Assembly (NCBI GenBank): GCA_041918615.1
Contig: JAYRVH010000043.1
Span: 1 to 64,000 of the forward strand
DNA: 64,000 bases
Origin: JAEUJM01 sp041918615
Lineage (GTDB): Bacteria > Actinomycetota > Acidimicrobiia > Acidimicrobiales > DATDAH01
Direction of reading: 5' to 3'
Position 1 is the stretch's first letter. Each line of letters begins with the position of its first letter. Both the position numbers and the translations under genes were made by a program. This document shows, in pieces, positions 59,207-64,000 of the stretch. Below the pieces are notes generated by a model. It was not told where the DNA came from. It searched no databases and saw nothing but the letters and a program-made list of their open reading frames with translations.

Positions 59207-59307
59207 GCTCACGGCCGGCACGCGGCCGGCATCCTTCAAGCGAGAGGATAGGCGACGGGCACCGCGAGCACCCCCTGATGCCCATCGCCGGACACCGGCA
59301 CGCCCGA

Positions 59308-60294
59308 TCAACGTGCCGGGCGGACCAGGTCGGCCACGGCGCTCCGTGATCCGCCCGAGCACCGCCGGTAGCCGCCGCTCAACCACTCCCGCGTCACGGA
59401 CGGAACCCGGCGCAGCCGGGAGCCCGGCAAGGCAGCACGCACGCTGAGGTGGCCCACTGCCCGGGCGAGAAGCCGGTCGGCTCCGGAGCGCGCGTCGCCG
59501 CGGAGCCTGCTCCGGACGGCCTCGAGCTGCGCAGCCCGGACGCTCAACGATGCTGCGCTCGACTCGCTCGAGCGACGCAACTGGCGGCCCAGGTCCCCGA
59601 CCGACGCCGGTTGGCGCAGCCCGGTCTGCTGGTCGGGGTGCTCACGGAACGAGATGAGGGGTTCGGGCACCGCCCGCACCTCGGCGACCGCGGCGAGAAC
59701 CAGGGCGATCCAGCGGTCCTGGAGCATGAGCGACGCCGGCGCGTTCAACGCCGGGGGGAACGGCAACAGGCGGTCGAGCTGATCGGCGCGGAACATCATC
59801 GCGGCCCCGGTCACCACGGAGCGCCGGACGAGCACCGACAAGGGGTCCCGGGCGAAGCGCCGCTGCTCCCGCTGGTCGAATCCCACGCCCGCCCAGAGCG
59901 TCGTGTCCACGGGGGCGCCGTGCCCGTCGATCACGCCGCCGTCGCTGAACGCCATCGCAACGCCCTCGGTGACCATCGTGCCGTGCAGGCGCTCGAGCTT
60001 GGTCGGCAACCAGAGGTCGTCCTGGTCGGCGGGGGCGACGAGGTCGCCGTGGCATCGAGCGAACGCCCGGCCGAAGTTCATGGTCGAGCCGAGCCGGTCG
60101 GCGGTGGGCGTGAGCAGCACCGGGAAGGGCGCGACCCGGGCGAAGGACTCGATGATCGCCACCGTGGCGTCCCCGGAACCGTCATCGCTCACCACCAGCT
60201 CGTCGGGGAGGCGGGTCTGGTCGACCAGGCTCGCGAGGAACGGCTCGATCCACCGTTCACCGTTGAAGGTGCAGAGGGCCACGGACACCTTCAC
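59308..60294 (-). CDS. GT2-family glycosyltransferase
   Basis: 328 residues from GTG at 60294, overlapping the upstream GT4 stop. GT-A fold: VALCTFNGERWIEPFLASL, then LVVSDDGSGDATVAI. The metal-binding region is PADQDDLWLPTKLER, and LQDRWIALVLAAV supplies the base region. The domain ends about residue 230; the remaining 100 residues are helical and arginine-rich with no motif. It is of the rhamnosyltransferase/WcaA kind that elongates polysaccharide chains on the cytoplasmic side. It is probably expressed with the GT4 in front of it. Confidence 0.88.
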   Translation of the reverse strand: MKVSVALCTFNGERWIEPFLASLVDQTRLPDELVVSDDGSGDATVAIIESFARVAPFPVLLTPTADRLGSTMNFGRAFARCHGDLVAPADQDDLWLPTKLERLHGTMVTEGVAMAFSDGGVIDGHGAPVDTTLWAGVGFDQREQRRFARDPLSVLVRRSVVTGAAMMFRADQLDRLLPFPPALNAPASLMLQDRWIALVLAAVAEVRAVPEPLISFREHPDQQTGLRQPASVGDLGRQLRRSSESSAASLSVRAAQLEAVRSRLRGDARSGADRLLARAVGHLSVRAALPGSRLRRVPSVTREWLSGGYRRCSGGSRSAVADLVRPAR

Positions 60295-61475
60295 AGCAAT
60301 TCCTCGATCTCGGCCAGGAGGCGGGGGGCGACGACCGAGGTCACGAACGCGCCGCGCACCCGCTCGGCGGCACGCTCGCCGAGCGCCACCCGGCGAGCGG
60401 TGTCTGCGAGCAACCCGTCGATCGTCGATGCCATCGTTGCGACATCGAGCATCGGCACGACCACTCCGGCGTCGCCACCTTCCGCGAGGAGGAATTCCGG
60501 TGCCCCACCCTGCGCGAAGCTGACCACGGGCGTGGCGGCCTGAGCGGCCTCGAGCATGGCGAGAGGGAACGGGTCCTCGCGTGACGTGAGCGCGAGCACG
60601 TCGAAGAGCTCGTACCAGTCACCTGGGTGCACCTGCTCACCGACCATGTGCACCCGACCTTCCAGGCCCAGGGCGGAGAGGTCGTGACGGGCCTCTCGGT
60701 ACATGCCGCTGCGACCGCTCCCCCCCACCCACACGAAATGAGGGGCAGCCTCCCCTGAGCCGCCGACAGCGGCAGCCACCTGGAGGAACACGTCAGGGCC
60801 CTTGCGCCAGATCAGGTCACCGACGGCACCGACCACGGGTGCCCGCGGTGGGATCCCGAGCCGCTGACGCAGGTCGGCCGGCGAAGCGACCGCAGCCGCC
60901 CGGCGGTCATCGACGAATCCGTGCCGGACGGCGATCTTGCCGGGCTCGATCCCGTGGTGTTCGACCAGGTTGTCCGCCACCACCTGGGCCACCGCGACGT
61001 AGCGGTCCGGACGCCGGAGCAGCCCTTCCTCGCCGCGCGGCAGGGAGCGCTCGAGGGCGTACTCGAGCTCGTGGATGTGGACGAGCACCGGGGCCGAGCC
61101 ATGGTGCAAGTGGGGCAGGGCCACGAGGCTCGGCGCCCCGTTCAGGTAGACGAGGTCGACCGGCGGGCGCCGCCGGAGACCGATGGCGACCCGCGCCCGC
61201 CCGAGCTGTCGGCCGATGGCTGCGAGCCCCAGCTCGTCGGCCCCCGTCTCGGCCGTCTCGAGCACGGTCCGGCGATCGAGGGGGGCGAGCGAACGCACTT
61301 CGGCAACCGCACGGAAGTCGTCCACGAGGGGACCACCCCGCCAGCAGATCACCTCGAGGTCGAGGGTCGCGTTCGCGTCCAGCCATCGCAAGAGGCGCAG
61401 GAGCACCATCGGGGAGCCCGTCCGCGTGGCCTCGTAGGTCACGAACGAGACACGCGGTCTCCGGCGTGGGGCCAT
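60291..61475 (-). CDS. GT4 paralog 15, detached from the array
   Basis: 394 residues from ATG at 61475. Front VSFVTYEATRTGSPMVLLRL, then VHIHELEYALERSLPRGEEG, Lys in DLIWRKGPDVFLQVA and acidic block REDPFPLAMLEAAQAATP. These mark it as a member of the same family as the fourteen tandem genes, though 10.5 kb away and paired with a GT2. The loop FAQGGAPEFLLAEGGDAGVV is distinct. All catalytic elements are present. It indicates movement of one copy out of the array, or the ancestral single gene. Confidence 0.88.
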   Translation of the reverse strand: MAPRRRPRVSFVTYEATRTGSPMVLLRLLRWLDANATLDLEVICWRGGPLVDDFRAVAEVRSLAPLDRRTVLETAETGADELGLAAIGRQLGRARVAIGLRRRPPVDLVYLNGAPSLVALPHLHHGSAPVLVHIHELEYALERSLPRGEEGLLRRPDRYVAVAQVVADNLVEHHGIEPGKIAVRHGFVDDRRAAAVASPADLRQRLGIPPRAPVVGAVGDLIWRKGPDVFLQVAAAVGGSGEAAPHFVWVGGSGRSGMYREARHDLSALGLEGRVHMVGEQVHPGDWYELFDVLALTSREDPFPLAMLEAAQAATPVVSFAQGGAPEFLLAEGGDAGVVVPMLDVATMASTIDGLLADTARRVALGERAAERVRGAFVTSVVAPRLLAEIEELL

Positions 61476-61580
61476 GGCACGACGACGATAGACCTCCGGC
61501 CCGCGGGGCACCGACACACCGATCCGGGGGTGGCGTCGCGCTAGTGTTCGTCGTTCCGCGACCATCCGGACAGGAGCGGC

Positions 61581-61637
61581 ATGACCCATCCCGATCCCCT
61601 CGGGCGCACACGCGACTGCAGCGCGCGGCACCGGTGA
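61581..61637 (+). CDS. 18-codon leader ORF coupled to the deacetylase gene
   Basis: ATG at 61581 with CAGGAG 4 nt upstream, a better ribosome site than the deacetylase itself has. It encodes MTHPDPLGRTRDCSARHR and stops at TGA 61635-61637, which overlaps the deacetylase GTG (GTGA). A ribosome ending here could restart on the deacetylase. It may be a coupling leader or a short regulatory peptide; no family is known. Confidence 0.45.
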   Translation: MTHPDPLGRTRDCSARHR

Positions 61638-62290
61638 CCGAGCCCCGGCACGCCATCGTCCTCGCCGCCCACGCCGACGACGAGACCCTCGGTTGCGGCG
61701 GCACGATCGCCAAGCTCACGAGGTCCGGCTGGCTCGTGGACATCGTCATCGTGTCCGACGGCGTGGTGACCGCGCGCGGCACCCAGCAGGACAACCGCGA
61801 GGACGCGAAGGCCGCATGCAAGCTCCTCGGCGTCGAATCACCGCGCTTCCTGGGTTTCCCCGACCAGCGCCTCGACGAGGTTTCCATGATGGAGCTCTCG
61901 AACACGCTGGTGCCCCTCACCGACGGGCCCGATCTCGTGATGACCCATGCCACCGCCGACCTCAACCGCGACCACCGCCTCATCGCCGAGGCCGCCAGGA
62001 TCGCCTGGCGGCCGACCGAGCGGGCGGTCTCGATCCTCGAGTTCGAGATCCCTGCGTCGGCCTACTGGAACGGGCAGACCTTCGCGGCCAACTACTACGT
62101 CGACATCTCCGACACGCTCGACATCAAACTCGCCGCCCTGTCCGCCTACACCACCGAGTCGCGGGCAGCGCCCCACCCCCGCTCGCCCGAGGGCGTGGCC
62201 CACCTGGCCCACTACCACGGCGGCCACGCCGCCACCGGGGCCGCCGAGGCGTTCCGACTGCTGCGAGGGTTCGAAGGCCAACTCCCCTGA
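61634..62290 (+). CDS. PIG-L/LmbE-family N-deacetylase
   Basis: 218 residues from GTG at 61634. The zinc motif is AAHADDETLGCGG at about 10-22. ATADLNRDHR near residue 110 and LAHYHGGH near 196 complete the family pattern. It removes acetyl groups from GlcNAc-like sugars or related amides. In this setting it may deacetylate a glycan intermediate. It has no strong ribosome site of its own; translation probably depends on the leader ORF whose stop it overlaps. It is followed after 49 bp by the beta-helix gene. Confidence 0.85.
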   Translation: MTEPRHAIVLAAHADDETLGCGGTIAKLTRSGWLVDIVIVSDGVVTARGTQQDNREDAKAACKLLGVESPRFLGFPDQRLDEVSMMELSNTLVPLTDGPDLVMTHATADLNRDHRLIAEAARIAWRPTERAVSILEFEIPASAYWNGQTFAANYYVDISDTLDIKLAALSAYTTESRAAPHPRSPEGVAHLAHYHGGHAATGAAEAFRLLRGFEGQLP

Positions 62291-62339
62291 CCCCGTCCCG
62301 GCGGCCCTCCCGTGTCACGCCGGCCGGTACCCTCGCGCC

Positions 62340-63569
62340 GTGAGCACTGAACCGATGCTGCTCGACGTCACCGACTTCGGGGCCGTGGGCGACGGCGTGG
62401 CCAACGACGCACAGGCGGTGTTGGCCGACGCCTGCTTCATCGACTTCGACGGGTTCCGCAACATGCGCCCCCGCTTCGACCCCGAGGTCGGCGCCGTCCT
62501 CTATCTCCCGGCGGGCACCTACCGCCTCGGCGCGCTCGACGCCTACGACCGCCGCCCGTCGTTCCCCTTCAGTCACTTCCACGTCCGCGGCGACGGGCCC
62601 GGCGTGACCACCCTGCTCCTCGACCACATCGAATACCCGATGGTCCGCCTGAGCATCCACGGCGACGCCGCGTTCGGCGGCGGGGTCGACGTCTCGGTGT
62701 CCGACCTCACCGTCACGTCCACCCTCCCCGACCCCGGCGACCGCACGAGCGCCGAGATGAACGTGCACCTCCGTGACCTCCACGGTTTCGCCATGCGCCG
62801 CGTCGAGTCCTGCAACGGGCCGCGCATCGCCTTTCACGTCAACAGTTGCACCGACGGCGTGTTCCACGACCTGCACGTGCACGACATGTGCACCGACGGC
62901 ATCCACCTGGTGGGTTGCCGGCGCGTCCGGGTCGAGGACTGCCTGCTCCAGGACACGGGCGACGACGCCATCGCCGTGTGGGGCGGCAATTGGTGGAACC
63001 CGGATCAGGGGGCCGAGGTGGTCGTGCGCCACAACACCATCGAGCGGGCCGGGTCGAACGGCATCGCCCTCGGCGGCTGCGACGGCGTCGTCGTCGAGGA
63101 CAACACGATCACCGGCACGTACCTGACCGGCATCGGCATCCGACCGATGGAAGGGTACGGCCCCGTGGACAACGTGACGATCCGGGGCAATCGCATCGAC
63201 GACGCCGGATTCCACGAGACCGGGATCCTCTGGGGCGGCGGCATCGCCAGCGGCATCGCCGTGGCGGACGACCACGGAACCGGCTTGGGCATCCGCGACA
63301 TCGTGGTCGCCGACAACGTGATCGGCCGCTGTCGCAACAACTTCGTCCGGATCAACGGCGCGACCAACGTGACGGTGACCGACAACGAGCTCGTCGGTCC
63401 CCTGGTGCCCGGGCCGAGCGCCAACCCGGGATCGGGCGAGGGGAGCGCCAACAACGACCCCGGTTGCTACGACCCCATCTTCGTGGCGGACAGCGAGAAC
63501 GTCGTGATCAGCGAACCGGCCACGACCCGTCGTCGGCGCCTGCCCTCGCTCAGCAGGCGTCGCGGTTGA
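62340..63569 (+). CDS. Parallel beta-helix protein of the pectate-lyase-3 type
   Basis: 409 residues from GTG at 62340. The front VTDFGAVGDGVANDAQAVLA is the classic start of the right-handed beta-helix fold of glycoside hydrolases and lyases. GAVLYLPAGTYRLG follows, and helix rungs such as VRVEDCLLQDTGDDAIAVWG and VVVEDNTITGTYLTGIGI repeat to about residue 390. No signal peptide is present, unusual for a secreted depolymerase. The last 15 residues (TTRRRRLPSLSRRRG) are arginine-rich and overlap the opposing gene. It may modify or cut the glycan; catalytic residues cannot be fixed. Confidence 0.82.
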   Translation: MSTEPMLLDVTDFGAVGDGVANDAQAVLADACFIDFDGFRNMRPRFDPEVGAVLYLPAGTYRLGALDAYDRRPSFPFSHFHVRGDGPGVTTLLLDHIEYPMVRLSIHGDAAFGGGVDVSVSDLTVTSTLPDPGDRTSAEMNVHLRDLHGFAMRRVESCNGPRIAFHVNSCTDGVFHDLHVHDMCTDGIHLVGCRRVRVEDCLLQDTGDDAIAVWGGNWWNPDQGAEVVVRHNTIERAGSNGIALGGCDGVVVEDNTITGTYLTGIGIRPMEGYGPVDNVTIRGNRIDDAGFHETGILWGGGIASGIAVADDHGTGLGIRDIVVADNVIGRCRNNFVRINGATNVTVTDNELVGPLVPGPSANPGSGEGSANNDPGCYDPIFVADSENVVISEPATTRRRRLPSLSRRRG

Positions 63570-64000
63570 CGCCCGTGGCCAGCTCGGCCACGTTCTCGGC
63601 CACGTAGCGCCAGGGATTCCGCCCGTAGCGGCGAACCACGCCGGACTGCTGTCGGGCCACGTCCCACCGCCGGTTGAGCACGGCCTTCACCACATCCCGA
63701 GCCGCCCAGGAGGCAAGGGCCACCCGGGCCCGGTCCCGGTCTCGGGACGAGAGCGCCGGATGATCGATCCACGCCCGGTGCAGACGCTCGCGGGCGTCGG
63801 CCGTCTCACCGCTCGCCTGCTGGGCCACCGTCGTCATGTGGGGGTGGATCCGGCGGCGCACGAGGGGTTGGGGCAGATACACGACGGGGCCCTCGCCCGC
63901 GAGGCGGAGGTCGAGGTCCAGGTCGGCGACGTGGCCGAACTCGGCCCGGTAGCCGCCGACGGCCTCGAACGCCGACCGGCGGAACATCACCGCCGAGGGC
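63550..64000 (-). CDS. GT2-family glycosyltransferase, C-terminal part only
   Basis: The frame is open to the right window edge, so the N-terminus (catalytic half) is outside. The visible 149 residues begin PSAVMFRRSAFEAVGGYRAE, typical of the acceptor-side end of a GT2. ADLDLDLRLAGEGPVVYLPQ and VRRRIHPHM follow, then about 90 helical residues with WDVARQQSGVVRRYGRNPW. It ends in a Cys after 20 bp of overlap with the beta-helix gene on the other strand. It belongs to the same glycan locus, which therefore continues to the right. Confidence 0.8.
   Translation of the reverse strand, partial: PSAVMFRRSAFEAVGGYRAEFGHVADLDLDLRLAGEGPVVYLPQPLVRRRIHPHMTTVAQQASGETADARERLHRAWIDHPALSSRDRDRARVALASWAARDVVKAVLNRRWDVARQQSGVVRRYGRNPWRYVAENVAELATGVNRDAC

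Overview
This is a high-GC window whose codon use, frequent GTG starts and gene families fit an actinomycete-like bacterium (Actinomycetota, possibly Acidimicrobiia; this is inferred from family content, as no rRNA or other marker gene is present). It falls into three parts.

Part 1 (1 to about 13.5 kb) is an accessory island. It carries a trypsin-NACHT-repeat conflict-type protein (running off the left edge) with its Trypco2 partner, an IS6-family element with a frameshifted transposase that truncates a GHKL ATPase gene, a phosphorothioate-type SBD-HNH restriction nuclease split by an in-frame stop, several small orphan proteins, a DUF559-like nuclease, and an AlpA-like regulator. It ends with a tyrosine integrase and its small HTH partner. 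Right of the integrase lie two diverged 47-bp copies of the 3' half of tRNA-Val(CAC), bracketing a TacA/TacT-type toxin-antitoxin pair. This looks like tandem integration at one tRNA gene.

Part 2 (13.6 to 28.6 kb) starts a surface-glycan or specialised-metabolite locus: a GT4 glycosyltransferase, two nucleotide-sugar epimerases and a PglD-like acetyltransferase. Two amidohydrolases and a KshA-like Rieske oxygenase, which look catabolic, come next. They are followed by a radical SAM protein, an NRPS-like adenylation-carrier-thioesterase protein, a NodU/TobZ-type carbamoyltransferase, a PhyH dioxygenase and a DUF5989 micro-membrane protein.

Part 3 (28.7 to 64 kb) is dominated by a minus-strand run from 52.86 kb down to 29.80 kb. 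It holds a methyltransferase, a bi-domain oxidoreductase, fourteen tandem paralogous GT4-like glycosyltransferases, an asparagine synthase and a fused PhyH/Asp-hydroxylase protein. Almost every junction is a 1-8 nt stop/start overlap, which suggests one translationally coupled transcript. Eight of the fourteen paralogs keep the WRKGPDLF-type lysine block and the (E)D-P-F-P-x4-E block. Six have lost the lysine block and most of these also the acidic block, so the array mixes probable enzymes with probable pseudo-glycosyltransferases.

To the right are sugar-nucleotide genes (WecB-type epimerase, DegT aminotransferase, UDP-sugar epimerase, PglF/CapD-type dehydratase), an acyltransferase-3, a GT2, a fifteenth GT4 paralog, a PIG-L deacetylase behind a tiny coupled leader ORF, a beta-helix protein and a partial GT2.

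My reading is that parts 2 and 3 make an unusual, heavily glycosylated polymer or glycolipid, decorated by carbamoyl, acyl, amide or aminoacyl groups and by Fe(II)/2-oxoglutarate oxidations. No flippase, polymerase or ABC exporter is visible. The tandem GT4 array with its degenerate members is the best candidate for something undescribed.
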